From Methyloversatilis universalis FAM5 (GTDB lineage: Bacteria > Pseudomonadota > Gammaproteobacteria > Burkholderiales > Rhodocyclaceae): 64,000 bases of DNA. Position numbers and translations under genes: made by a program. Each line of letters begins with the position of its first letter. Position 1 is the stretch's first letter. The DNA is taken from positions 285,271-349,270 of the forward strand of contig NZ_AFHG01000030.1 in the NCBI RefSeq assembly GCF_000214035.2. The letters run 5' to 3'. Of the stretch, positions 34,310 through 43,086 are shown one piece after another. A model generated the notes under the pieces. That model did not search any database and was not told the origin of the DNA. It was given only the letters and a program-made list of their open reading frames with translations.

Positions 34310-35320
34310 ATGACCCGTCTGCTGTCCCGTCTGTTCCTCATCGTTCTCGTGCTCGCGCTCGTCTGCGCCGGCGGCCTGTTCTGGTACGCGCGTCAGCCGC
34401 TGCAGTGGGCCGGTGGCGCCATCGAATACACGCTGAAGCCGGGCACCGCGCTGCGCCAAGCCGCACGCCAGATCGAAACGGCGGGTGTGCCGGTCGATGG
34501 CGCGCTGCTTGGCCTGATCGGCCGCTTCGCGGTCGATGGCACCCGGCTGCAGGCGGGCAGCTATGCCTTTTCCAGCGGACTTACGCCGATCCAGCTGCTG
34601 GAAAAGATGACCCGCGGCGACGTGAGCATGCGCGAGGTGCGCTTCATCGAAGGCTGGACCTGGCGGCAGATGCGTGCCGCGCTGGCCGCCCAGCCGGACC
34701 TGAAGCAGGACGCCGCCGCGCTGAGCGATGCGGAGGTGATGGCGCGCATCGGCGCCGAGAGCACGCAGCCGGAAGGCTGGTTCTTCCCGGACACCTATCT
34801 GTTCGCGGTCGGCGACAGTGACCTGTCGGTGCTGGCGCGCGCGCATCACGCCATGCGCCGCCAGCTCGACCAGGCCTGGGCGGCACGCCAGCAGGGCCTG
34901 CCCTATGCCACGCCGCGCGACGCGCTCATCATGGCGTCCATCGTCGAGAAGGAAACCGGTGCCGCGGCCGACCGCGACAAGGTCGCGTCGGTGTTCGTGA
35001 ACCGTCTGCGCGCCGACATGCCGCTGCAGACCGACCCCACGGTCATCTACGGTCTGGGCGAGCGCTTCGACGGCAATCTGACCCGCGCCCACCTGCAGGC
35101 GGACAACCCGTACAACACCTATCTGCGCCGCGGCCTGCCGCCCACGCCGATTGCCGCGCCCGGACGCGCCTCGCTGGACGCGGCGCTGAATCCGGCGCCG
35201 ACCCAGTACTATTACTTCGTGGCGCGCGGCGACGGCAGCAGCGTGTTCTCGAAAACCCTGGCCGAGCACAACAGCGCGGTCGACCGCTACCAGCGCCGCC
35301 CTGCGCGCGCGCAGCGCTGA
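34310..35320 (+). CDS. mltG: Endolytic murein transglycosylase MltG (YceG)
   Basis: A 336-residue inner-membrane anchored enzyme with one N-terminal helix (about 5-24). It cleaves nascent glycan strands and sets their length. Family motifs are RFIEGWTWRQMR-like, GWFFPDTYLF, ASIVEKETG (catalytic Glu) and LPPTPIAAPG. ATG 34310 is the only sensible start. It begins the conserved block mltG-tmk-holB-pilZ-tatD. Confidence 0.95.
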   Translation: MTRLLSRLFLIVLVLALVCAGGLFWYARQPLQWAGGAIEYTLKPGTALRQAARQIETAGVPVDGALLGLIGRFAVDGTRLQAGSYAFSSGLTPIQLLEKMTRGDVSMREVRFIEGWTWRQMRAALAAQPDLKQDAAALSDAEVMARIGAESTQPEGWFFPDTYLFAVGDSDLSVLARAHHAMRRQLDQAWAARQQGLPYATPRDALIMASIVEKETGAAADRDKVASVFVNRLRADMPLQTDPTVIYGLGERFDGNLTRAHLQADNPYNTYLRRGLPPTPIAAPGRASLDAALNPAPTQYYYFVARGDGSSVFSKTLAEHNSAVDRYQRRPARAQR

Positions 35321-35347
35321 GCGGCGCAACCGACTTTCACGATTCCG

Positions 35348-35965
35348 ATGCACAACACCCGCTTCATCACCTTCGAAGGCATGGACGGTGCCGGCAAGAG
35401 CACCCAGATCGCGCGCACCGCCGACTGGCTGCGGGCGCGCGGCCACGCCGTGCTGCTCACCCGCGAACCCGGCGGCACGCCGCTCGGCGAGTCGCTGCGC
35501 GGCCTGCTGCTGCACGAAGCCATGCATCCGGATACCGAGGCGCTGCTCATGTTCGCCGCCCGGCGGGAGCATCTCGCGCAGGTGATCGAACCGGCGCTGG
35601 GGCGCGGCGACTGGGTGCTGTGCGACCGCTTCACCGACGCCAGCTTCGCCTATCAGGGCGGCGGCCGCGGCCTCGACATCGCGCGGCTGCAGGCGCTCGA
35701 AGCCTGGGTGCAGCGCGGGCTGCAGCCCGGCCTGACGCTGCTGTTCGACCTGCCCTGCGAAGTGGCGGCGCAGCGGCTGGCCGCCAGCGGCGGTGACCCG
35801 GACCGCTTCGAGCGCGAACAGTCTGATTTCTTCAACCGGGTGCGCGCCGCCTACCTGGCGCGGGCGCAGGCCGACCCGGGCCGCATGCAGGTGCTGAATG
35901 CCGCCCGCAGTCCGGAAGAAGTGTCTGCTCAACTTGAAGAAATTCTTTCAAGGTACTGTTCCTGA
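35348..35965 (+). CDS. tmk: Thymidylate kinase
   Basis: A 205-residue dTMP kinase with P-loop [10 protein letters not shown] (10-19), [12 protein letters not shown], the DRF motif in [18 protein letters not shown], and a LID region. It makes dTDP for DNA synthesis. The stop codon (35963-35965) is directly followed by the holB ATG with no gap. Confidence 0.97.
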   Translation: MHNTRFITFEGMDGAGKSTQIARTADWLRARGHAVLLTREPGGTPLGESLRGLLLHEAMHPDTEALLMFAARREHLAQVIEPALGRGDWVLCDRFTDASFAYQGGGRGLDIARLQALEAWVQRGLQPGLTLLFDLPCEVAAQRLAASGGDPDRFEREQSDFFNRVRAAYLARAQADPGRMQVLNAARSPEEVSAQLEEILSRYCS

Positions 35966-37015
35966 ATGATTTACGACTGGTGCAAGCCGCAGTGGTCTCA
36001 GCTGATGGCGCTCGGCAGCCGGCTGCCGCACGCACTGCTGCTGGCCGGTCCGTCCGGGCTGGGCAAGCGTGAATTCGCCGAGGCGCTGGCCGCACGCATG
36101 CTGTGCGAACGCGCCCGCGGCGAAGAGCAGGCCTGCGGCGAATGCGCGTCCTGCCGGCTGATTGCCGGCGACAACCACCCGGACTGGATCACCGTGCGGC
36201 CGGAGGCCCTCGAAGAGTCGCCGGACGACGAATCCGCGGACGACGAGGGCGACGGCAAGGCGAAATCCACCCAGATCCGCATCGCCCAGGTCCGCGCGGT
36301 GGTCGAACGGCTGGGCGTCGGTTCGCATCAGGGCGGTTACCGGGTGGTGCTGCTGTATCCGGCCGAGGCGATGAATGTCGACTCCGCCAATGCACTTCTC
36401 AAATCACTTGAAGAACCGCCGCCCAATACCTTGTTTCTGCTGATTTCAGATCAGCCGAGAAAGCTGCTGCCCACGATACGCAGCCGCACCCGTGTGCTGT
36501 CTTTCCAGCAGCCGCCGGCCGACGAGGCGCTGGCCTGGCTGGCGCAGCAGGGCGTGCGCAATGCGGCCGACGCGCTGGCGCTGTGCGCCGGTTCCCCGCT
36601 GCACGCGCGTGACCTGGCCGGCTCGCGCGACGCTCAGATTCAGGGCCAGTTTGTCGATGATGTAGCCAGACAGGCGCTGAGTTCGCCGCTGGAGGTGGCC
36701 GCCCGCTGGGACGGCTGGCTGAAGGGGAAGAAGAAGGGCGAGCCGGGCCTGACCGATCTGCCCACGCTGGTCACCTGGCTGCAGCGCTGGCTGGCCGATG
36801 TGGTGCTGCTGGCGCAGGACTGCGAGCCGCGGGTATTCGTCGGTCGCCGCGCCCAGCTCGCGCAGCTGGCGGAACGCAGCGACGTGGCCACTGTCCTGCG
36901 TGGGTACAATGAATTGCTGAAGGTGCGGGCGCTGGCGCATCACCCGCTGAATGCGCGCCTGTTCCTGGAAGACCTGCTGATGCGCTATGCCCGGCTGTTC
37001 CGGGCCGCGCGCTGA
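35966..37015 (+). CDS. holB: DNA polymerase III delta' subunit
   Basis: A 349-residue clamp-loader subunit. AAA+ features are GPSGLGKREFAEALA near residue 30, a zinc-binding set CGECASC with an upstream Cys, NSANALLKSLEEPP-like and TIRSRTRVLSF. An acidic insert (ESPDDESADDEGDG) stands between the zinc motif and the next helix, longer than in E. coli delta'. It begins one base after tmk. Confidence 0.95.
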   Translation: MIYDWCKPQWSQLMALGSRLPHALLLAGPSGLGKREFAEALAARMLCERARGEEQACGECASCRLIAGDNHPDWITVRPEALEESPDDESADDEGDGKAKSTQIRIAQVRAVVERLGVGSHQGGYRVVLLYPAEAMNVDSANALLKSLEEPPPNTLFLLISDQPRKLLPTIRSRTRVLSFQQPPADEALAWLAQQGVRNAADALALCAGSPLHARDLAGSRDAQIQGQFVDDVARQALSSPLEVAARWDGWLKGKKKGEPGLTDLPTLVTWLQRWLADVVLLAQDCEPRVFVGRRAQLAQLAERSDVATVLRGYNELLKVRALAHHPLNARLFLEDLLMRYARLFRAAR

Positions 37016-37049
37016 TCGCCGATCGAGCAGGACTGCAAAGGAGACTGTC

Positions 37050-37409
37050 ATGTCGGATGCGCAGATGCAGAATCGCCGCAGCGTGCTGTCGCTGGCGGTC
37101 AATTCCAAGTCGGTGCTGTACGCGGCCTTCATGCCCTTCCTGAAGGGCGGCGGCATTTTCCTGCCGACCAACCGCAGCTACCGCCTCGGCGACGAGGTGT
37201 TCCTGCTGCTGCAGCTGATGGACGATCCGGCCAAGCTGCCCATCCAGGGCACGGTGGCCTGGGTGACGCCGGCCGACGCGCAGGGCGGCAAGCAGCAGGG
37301 CATCGGCCTGCGTTTCGGCGACGACGAAAGCAGCAAATCGGCGCGCGCCAAGATAGAACAGGTGATCGGCAGCTATCTCGGTTCGTCGCGCCAGACCCAC
37401 ACGCTCTAG
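37050..37409 (+). CDS. pilZ: Type IV pilus PilZ-domain protein
   Basis: A 119-residue PilZ protein with a perfect AAAGGAG site six bases before ATG 37050. The pattern GGGIFLPTNRSYRLGDEVFLLLQL and IQGTVAWVTP fits the original PilZ of type IV pilus assembly, which lacks the RxxxR and D/NxSxxG residues that bind c-di-GMP; I do not see them here. Its position between holB and tatD is the conserved one. Confidence 0.93.
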   Translation: MSDAQMQNRRSVLSLAVNSKSVLYAAFMPFLKGGGIFLPTNRSYRLGDEVFLLLQLMDDPAKLPIQGTVAWVTPADAQGGKQQGIGLRFGDDESSKSARAKIEQVIGSYLGSSRQTHTL

Positions 37410-37435
37410 ATTTCCCGCATTGCAACGGTTCCTGA

Positions 37436-38233
37436 ATGTTCATCGATTCACACTGCCACATCGATTTCCCTGACCTCGCAGAGCGCGAGGATGAAGTGAT
37501 CGCCAACATGGCGGCCCAGCAGGTCAGTCACGCGCTGTGCGTGTCGGTCAATATCGAACAGTGGCCGCGGGTGACCGGCATGGCCGAGCGTCACGACAAC
37601 GTGTTCGCGTCGCTGGGCGTGCATCCGGACTACGAGGACGTGACCGAGCCTGACGTGGCGCAGCTGGCCGACATGGCCCGCCATCCGCGCGTGGTGGCGA
37701 TCGGCGAAACCGGGCTGGACTACTTCCGCCTGACCGGTGACCTCGAGTGGCAGCGCAAGCGCTTCCGCACCCATATCCGCGCCGCGCGCGAGTGCGGCAA
37801 GCCGCTCATCATCCACACCCGGTCGTCGGCCGAGGACACGCTGGCCATCATGCGCGAAGAGCGTGCGCATGAAGCCGGCGGCGTCATGCACTGCTTCACC
37901 GAAACGCTGGACGTGGCGAAAGCCGCCATCGACATGGGCTTCATGATTTCCTTTTCCGGCATCGTAACCTTCAAGAACGCGCAGCAACTGCGCGACGTGG
38001 CGCAGGCCATCCCGCTCGACGCGATGCTGATCGAGACCGACTCACCCTATCTGGCGCCGGTGCCCTACCGCGGCAAGATGAACGAGCCGTCCTACGTACC
38101 ACATGTCGCTGCCGAACTGGCCCGGGTGCGCGGACTGAGCGCGGACGAGATCGGGCGGGCCACCAGCGACAACTTCTTCCGCCTGTTCCGCGACGCCGCC
38201 CGTCTGGCCGGCCGCGAGGAGTGCCCCGCATGA
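37436..38233 (+). CDS. tatD: TatD family metal-dependent DNase
   Basis: A 265-residue TIM-barrel hydrolase with metal ligands HCHID (6-10), GETGLDYF, HTRSSAEDT, HCFTE and a final TDSPYLAPVPYRGK. The branch is that of YcfH, a 3'-5' exonuclease that takes part in DNA repair. The N-terminus is MFIDSHCHID. The stop overlaps the next ATG (ATGA at 38230-38233). Confidence 0.95.
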   Translation: MFIDSHCHIDFPDLAEREDEVIANMAAQQVSHALCVSVNIEQWPRVTGMAERHDNVFASLGVHPDYEDVTEPDVAQLADMARHPRVVAIGETGLDYFRLTGDLEWQRKRFRTHIRAARECGKPLIIHTRSSAEDTLAIMREERAHEAGGVMHCFTETLDVAKAAIDMGFMISFSGIVTFKNAQQLRDVAQAIPLDAMLIETDSPYLAPVPYRGKMNEPSYVPHVAAELARVRGLSADEIGRATSDNFFRLFRDAARLAGREECPA

Positions 38234-38862
38234 AATCCCTGCGCATCGCGCTGCTCAGCGTCTGTCTGGCCGCTGCCAGCGGCGCTTCGGCCGCCGCCTA
38301 CGATGACCTGATCAACGCCGCCAACATGGGCGACGCCGCCAAGGTGGCGAGCTTCATCGACCGCGGACTGGACGTGAATTCGGTCGATCCCCGCGGCGAA
38401 ACCCTGCTCATCATCGCTGCCCGCAACGGCTACGGCGACCTGGTCAAGGCGCTGATCGCCCGCCGCGCCAGGCTGGAGGCAGTCAATGCGGTCGGTGAAA
38501 CCGCGCTGGCGGTGGCGGCCTTCAACGGTCATGTGGCGGTGGTCGAACAGCTGCTTGCAGCCGGCGCCAACCCGGTGAATACCCAGGGCTGGTCGGCGCT
38601 GCACTACGCCGCCATGCAGGGGCATGCGGCCGTACTTCGTGCCTTGATCGAGCGCGGCGCGCCGGTCGATGCACCGGCGCCCAATGGCGCCACTGCGCTG
38701 ATGCTGGCTGCCCGTGCCAACGTCGAATCGGTCAAGGTGCTGCTGGCGGCGCGCGCCGACGCCCGCATCCGCGGTCGCGACAACGAAAGCGCGCTCGACT
38801 GGGCGGTCAAGGCCGGCAACACGGATGCCGCGGCGATGATCCGCGCGGCGATGGGGCAGTGA
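38230..38862 (+). CDS. Exported ankyrin-repeat protein
   Basis: A 210-residue protein: signal peptide (residues 1-23, ending SGASAAA) then about five ankyrin repeats (for example GETLLIIAARNGYGDLVKALI and GWSALHYAAMQGHAAVLRAL). It is predicted to lie in the periplasm and serve protein binding; the partner is unknown. The start is ATG 38230, coupled to tatD; the stop overlaps the queF start (TGATG). Confidence 0.9.
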   Translation: MKSLRIALLSVCLAAASGASAAAYDDLINAANMGDAAKVASFIDRGLDVNSVDPRGETLLIIAARNGYGDLVKALIARRARLEAVNAVGETALAVAAFNGHVAVVEQLLAAGANPVNTQGWSALHYAAMQGHAAVLRALIERGAPVDAPAPNGATALMLAARANVESVKVLLAARADARIRGRDNESALDWAVKAGNTDAAAMIRAAMGQ

Positions 38863-39686
38863 TGGAGCATCCTGCCACCGGTTCCGGCCTCGGCCACAGC
38901 ACCGATTACCCGGACAGCTACGACGCCGGCCTGCTGTTTCCGATGCCGCGCGAGGCCTCGCGTTTGCCGCTCGGGCTGGCGGCGGATGCGCTGCCCTTCG
39001 CCGGCATCGACCGCTGGCATGCCTGGGAAGTGTCCTGGCTCAATCCGCAGGGCAAGCCTGAGGTGGCGATCGGCCGCATCGACATTCCGGCCAGCAGTCC
39101 TTTCATGGTCGAATCGAAGTCGCTCAAGCTCTATCTGAATGGCTACAACAGCGAACGCATGGTGTCGCTGGAGGCGGTGCGCGCGCTGATCGAAACCGAT
39201 CTGTCGGCGGCCTGCCAGGCCGGCGTGACGGTCGAGCTGTACAGCCCGGACACGCTGCCCGGCCTTGCCGTGCAGTCGCCGGGCGAATCGATCGACGCGC
39301 TGGACATCGCCTGCGAGCGCTACCACCCGGACCCGGCGCTGCTGTCCGCCGCTGGCGACACGGTCGAGGAAACGCTGCGCTCCGACCTGCTGAAATCCAA
39401 CTGCCCGGTCACGCTGCAGCCGGACTGGGCTTCGGTCATCGTGCATTACGTCGGCCCGCGCATCGACCGCGCCGGCCTGCTGCGCTACATCGTGTCCTTC
39501 CGCAACCATGCGGATTTCCACGAGCATTGCGTCGAGCGCATCTGGGTGGACCTGATGGAGCGCTGCCGGCCGGAAAAGCTGACGGTGTTCGCCTGCTATA
39601 CCCGGCGGGGCGGGCTGGACATCAATCCGTGGCGCAGCAATTTCGAAACGCTGCCCGACACCTTCGTCAAGCTGGCCCGGCAGTAG
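38862..39686 (+). CDS. queF: NADPH-dependent 7-cyano-7-deazaguanine reductase (long form)
   Basis: A 274-residue two-domain QueF that reduces preQ0 to preQ1 in queuosine synthesis. The NADPH motif ESKSLKLYLNG, the nucleophilic Cys in SNCPVTLQPDW and the FHEHCVERIW glutamate block are present. The length matches the bimodular E. coli type. I chose ATG 38862, which overlaps the ankyrin stop; a GTG one codon upstream is in frame. Other queuosine genes are not in the window. Confidence 0.96.
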   Translation: MEHPATGSGLGHSTDYPDSYDAGLLFPMPREASRLPLGLAADALPFAGIDRWHAWEVSWLNPQGKPEVAIGRIDIPASSPFMVESKSLKLYLNGYNSERMVSLEAVRALIETDLSAACQAGVTVELYSPDTLPGLAVQSPGESIDALDIACERYHPDPALLSAAGDTVEETLRSDLLKSNCPVTLQPDWASVIVHYVGPRIDRAGLLRYIVSFRNHADFHEHCVERIWVDLMERCRPEKLTVFACYTRRGGLDINPWRSNFETLPDTFVKLARQ

Positions 39687-39692
39687 ATCCGG

Positions 39693-40391
39693 TCAGAGCC
39701 GCGCGCGCAGATCGGCCACCGCGGCGCGGAACTCGGGCGCACCGCCGTAACTCGGGTGCCGCGCGGGCAGGGCGTCTATGCCCATGTCGGCCAGGCTCTG
39801 CTGGCATACCCGGCCGATGGCCAGGCGCGGCACACCCGGGAAGAGGGCGAGGAACTGTTCGAGCAGCGGCCGCAGCGCACGGCGTTCGGCAGTGTTCGGT
39901 GCGCGGTTGCTGAGCGGATTGCCCGCTTCGTGCGGGTGGTAGGCCACCGCGTTCCACAGCACGAATTCGTGCGGCGCCCAGCCGTTGCCGTCCATCGCCG
40001 ACCAGACGATGCTGGCGGTGCGCTCCAGCATGCCTTCGGTGTTCTTGAGCTGCGGCAGCGGCCGGCTGGTGCGGACGAAGGCGCCTTCGAAGTAGTCGGC
40101 GCCGCGGCCGGCAGCGTGCGCGGCCAGCACGTCACGTTCGCTGGTCATCGCCATGCCGGAGAACTTGGCGCCGCTGTAACTGGGCGCCTCGGCGATCAGC
40201 AGCACCCGGGCGCGGCCCAGCCGCGCGGCGAGGTAGCGATGCAGGTGGTCGGCGCGGATGCGCGGTGCGTCAGGCACGAGGTCATGCACCGGGTCATGAT
40301 CGCCCCAGGGGTTGAACATGATGGCCGGATCGGGGATGCGGTCGCCGGCGGATATCGCGGACACGAAGCGGTCGAGATCGTTTGCGGACAT
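39693..40391 (-). CDS. Uracil-DNA glycosylase superfamily protein
   Basis: A 232-residue protein with a UDG-like arrangement: VLLIAEAPSYSGAKFSGMAM near residue 65, FVLWNAVAYHPH in the middle, and RHPSYGG near the C-terminus in the place of the HPS loop of UDG enzymes. It is not Ung (family 1), and whether it is catalytic on uracil is unknown. It is convergent with queF (6 bp apart) and divergent from the permease gene. Confidence 0.75.
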   Translation of the reverse strand: MSANDLDRFVSAISAGDRIPDPAIMFNPWGDHDPVHDLVPDAPRIRADHLHRYLAARLGRARVLLIAEAPSYSGAKFSGMAMTSERDVLAAHAAGRGADYFEGAFVRTSRPLPQLKNTEGMLERTASIVWSAMDGNGWAPHEFVLWNAVAYHPHEAGNPLSNRAPNTAERRALRPLLEQFLALFPGVPRLAIGRVCQQSLADMGIDALPARHPSYGGAPEFRAAVADLRARL

Positions 40392-40508
40392 CGGCTGTCA
40401 ATGGAAGCTGAAAAGTCTGGGAACGCGGGCTGGAGAACGCCGGCTGAACGTGCGGGCCGAACGCGAGGCGCGCATTGTGCATTGTCTGAAAGAAAGAACA
40501 CCACAAAG

Positions 40509-42989
40509 ATGAAATCCGACCTCCTGCTGGCCGCCCGCATGGCGCTGCGCGATTTCCGGGCCGGCGAGCTGCGGGTGCTGGGACTGGCGCTGGTGCTGGC
40601 CGTGGCCGCGCTCACTTCGGTTTCCTTCTTTACCGACCGGGTCGCGCGCTCGGTCACCAAGGAAGCGAACCAGCTGCTCGGCGGCGACCTGCTGGTGGCC
40701 GGCGACCGTCCGCTGCCTGCCGCACTGAGCGCCGAAGCGCAGACGCGCGGGCTGCGCAGCGTGAACACCTGGACCTTCACCAGCATGGCGTCGACCGCCG
40801 ACGGCGCCCAGCTCGTAGGCGTGAAGGCGGTGTCCGAAGGCTATCCGCTGCGCGGCAGGGTGCGCACCGCGCCGGCGCTGAATGCGCCGGATGCCGACAT
40901 ACGCGCCATTCCGGCGCCCGGCACCGTGTGGCTGGACGAGCGGGCCACCGCCGCGCTGGGCGTGCGCAGCGGCGACACCGTCAATCTGGGCGCGCTGCGG
41001 CTCACCGTGGCGGCGGTGCTCACCTTCGAATCGGACCGCGGCGCCAACTTCTTCGCCATCGTGCCGCGGCTCATGATGAATGCGGCCGACCTGCCGGCCA
41101 GCGGGCTGATGCAGGAAGGCAGCCGCATCATGTACCGGTTGCATCTGGCGGGTGACGACGCCGCGGTGCGCAGTTACGCCGCCTGGGTGAAGCCGCAGCT
41201 GGCGCGCGGCCAGAAGGTGGAAAGCGTGGAGGAGGCGCAGCCCGAGGTGCGCGGCGCGCTCGACCGGGCACAGAAATTCCTGCGGCTGGCCGCCATGCTG
41301 GCCGTGGTGTTCGCCGCGGTCGCGGTCGGACTGGCGGCGCGCCGCTACATGCAGCGCCACCTTGATGGCTGCGCGGTCATGCGCTGTCTGGGCGCGACCC
41401 AGGCGCGGCTCACACGGCTGTTCCTGATCGAATTCCTGCTGCTCGGGCTGCTGGCCTGCGGCATCGGCTGCCTCGCCGGCTATCTGACCCAGTTCGGCGT
41501 CGAGGCGCTGCTGGCCGGCCTGTGGGCGGCACCGCTGCCGCCGCCCGGCCCGCTGCCGCTGGTGTATGGCTACGCGGTCGGCATGGTGCTCATCCTCGGT
41601 TTCGTATGGCCGCAGCTGCTGAAACTGCGCCGGGTGTCCACGCTGCGGGTGCTGCGCCGCGACTGGGACGATGCCGACGTCGTGTCCTGGGGCGCCTATG
41701 CCTTCGGTCTGGCCTGCCTGTCGGCGCTCATCGTGCTGATGGCCGGGGATCTGGTGCTGGGCGCGGTGGTGGTCGGCGGCTTCGTCGCCGCCTGCGCGCT
41801 GTATGCCGCAGCCGCCTGGGGTGCGCTCGCGCTGGTGGCCCGTCTGCGCGGCGGTACCGCCGGCGGCTGGCGCTACGGCATGGCCTGTCTGACCCGCCGG
41901 CGCGTGGCCTCGACCGTGCAGATCGCCGCCCTCGGCCTCGGGCTGACCGCGGTGCTGCTGCTGGTGATCGCGCGCGGCGACCTGCTGGACGCCTGGCGCG
42001 GCCGGCTGCCGGCGGATGCCCCGAACCGCTTCATCCTGAACATACAGCCGGACCAGCGCGACGCGGTGCGCGCGCTGTTCGCCGAAGCCGGACTGCCGGC
42101 GCCCGAGCTGCTGCCGATGTCGCGCGCGCGGCTGACCGCCATCAACGGGCGGGCGGTGTCGCCGGACGACTATCCGGAAGCGCGCGCCCGACGCCTGGTC
42201 GAGCGCGAGTTCAATCTGTCCTGGTCCGACCATCTGCAGGTGGGCAACCGGCTGAGCGGCGGACAGTGGAATGCCTCGGTGCCGTCGTTTTCGGTCGAGG
42301 CCGGGCTGGCGAAGACGCTGGGCATACGTCCGGGCGACCGGCTGCGTTTCGAGATCGCCGGCCAGCAGGTCGAATCGGCGGTGGGCAGCCTGCGCGAGCT
42401 GGAATGGGATTCGATGAACGTGAACTTCTTCGTGGTCGCCACGCCCGGCGTGCTCGAAGACTTCCCCGCCAGCTACATCACGTCCTTCCATCTGCCGGCG
42501 GACAGGGCCGGCTTCACCAACACGCTGGTAGCGCGCTTCCCCAACCTGACCGCGGTCGATGTCGATGCCATGGTGCGCCAGTTCCGCGCGCTGATGGACC
42601 AGCTCGCCGCGGCGGTCAGCGTGGTGTTCGGCTTCGCGCTGCTGGCCGGCGTCATCGTGCTGTTCGCGGCCATCGAATCCACACATGACGAGCGGCGCTT
42701 CGAACTGGCGGTGCTGCGCACCCTGGGGGCACGCGACCGGCAATTGCGTGCGTCGCTGGCCGCAGAATTTGCGATACTCGGGGCTCTGGCTGGCGGGCTT
42801 GCAGCGATCGGTGCGCTCGTACTGACCGTGCTGCTGGCGCGCCAGGTCTTCCAGCTGCCCTACGTGCCTGCTGCAGGTCTGCCGCTGGCGGCGCTTGCAT
42901 TCAGCATTCTGGCGGTGCTTGCCGCCGGCATGACCGGCCTTCGCGGCACGCTGAAAGCGCCCGCGCTGGCCAGTCTGCGCGCACTCTGA
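40509..42989 (+). CDS. FtsX/MacB-type ABC transporter permease (YbbP-like)
   Basis: An 826-residue inner-membrane protein with the duplicated FtsX architecture: an N-terminal helix (about 20-40), a large periplasmic MacB-PCD-like domain (about 45-250), a central membrane group (about 260-500), a second periplasmic domain and three C-terminal helices. The pattern resembles YbbP, a lipid- or toxin-linked permease of the type VII ABC group. The usual ATPase (YbbA/LolD type) is not adjacent in the window. ATG 40509 follows an AT-rich leader (AGAAAGAACACCACAAAG) with no strong ribosome site. Confidence 0.88.
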   Translation: MKSDLLLAARMALRDFRAGELRVLGLALVLAVAALTSVSFFTDRVARSVTKEANQLLGGDLLVAGDRPLPAALSAEAQTRGLRSVNTWTFTSMASTADGAQLVGVKAVSEGYPLRGRVRTAPALNAPDADIRAIPAPGTVWLDERATAALGVRSGDTVNLGALRLTVAAVLTFESDRGANFFAIVPRLMMNAADLPASGLMQEGSRIMYRLHLAGDDAAVRSYAAWVKPQLARGQKVESVEEAQPEVRGALDRAQKFLRLAAMLAVVFAAVAVGLAARRYMQRHLDGCAVMRCLGATQARLTRLFLIEFLLLGLLACGIGCLAGYLTQFGVEALLAGLWAAPLPPPGPLPLVYGYAVGMVLILGFVWPQLLKLRRVSTLRVLRRDWDDADVVSWGAYAFGLACLSALIVLMAGDLVLGAVVVGGFVAACALYAAAAWGALALVARLRGGTAGGWRYGMACLTRRRVASTVQIAALGLGLTAVLLLVIARGDLLDAWRGRLPADAPNRFILNIQPDQRDAVRALFAEAGLPAPELLPMSRARLTAINGRAVSPDDYPEARARRLVEREFNLSWSDHLQVGNRLSGGQWNASVPSFSVEAGLAKTLGIRPGDRLRFEIAGQQVESAVGSLRELEWDSMNVNFFVVATPGVLEDFPASYITSFHLPADRAGFTNTLVARFPNLTAVDVDAMVRQFRALMDQLAAAVSVVFGFALLAGVIVLFAAIESTHDERRFELAVLRTLGARDRQLRASLAAEFAILGALAGGLAAIGALVLTVLLARQVFQLPYVPAAGLPLAALAFSILAVLAAGMTGLRGTLKAPALASLRAL

Positions 42990-43003
42990 TTTTCCGCATG
43001 GCC

Positions 43004-43040
43004 GACCCGATGCCGCGCTGTTGCAGCGCCGCATCGGGTC
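43004..43040 (+). terminator. Strong long hairpin between permease and mrp operon
   Basis: The arms GACCCGATGC (43004-43013) and GCATCGGGTC (43031-43040) are perfectly complementary. Inside them, after one C-C mismatch, GCGCTG-TTG-CAGCGC adds six more pairs. A 16-bp stem with a triloop stands 14 bp after the permease stop and 46 bp before mrpA. The U-run after it is weak (TGTCTGTCC). It may be a terminator for the permease or a leader element of the mrp mRNA. Confidence 0.6.
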
Positions 43041-43086
43041 TGTCTGTCCGTCGCTCACAAGAAAAGAACATCCGGATGGTCAACCG

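Noticed and set aside
40398-43058. Leftward open frame of nearly 900 codons opposite the permease gene
   Set aside because: The product is low-complexity Gln/His/Arg-rich sequence, while the plus strand has a full FtsX-type protein.
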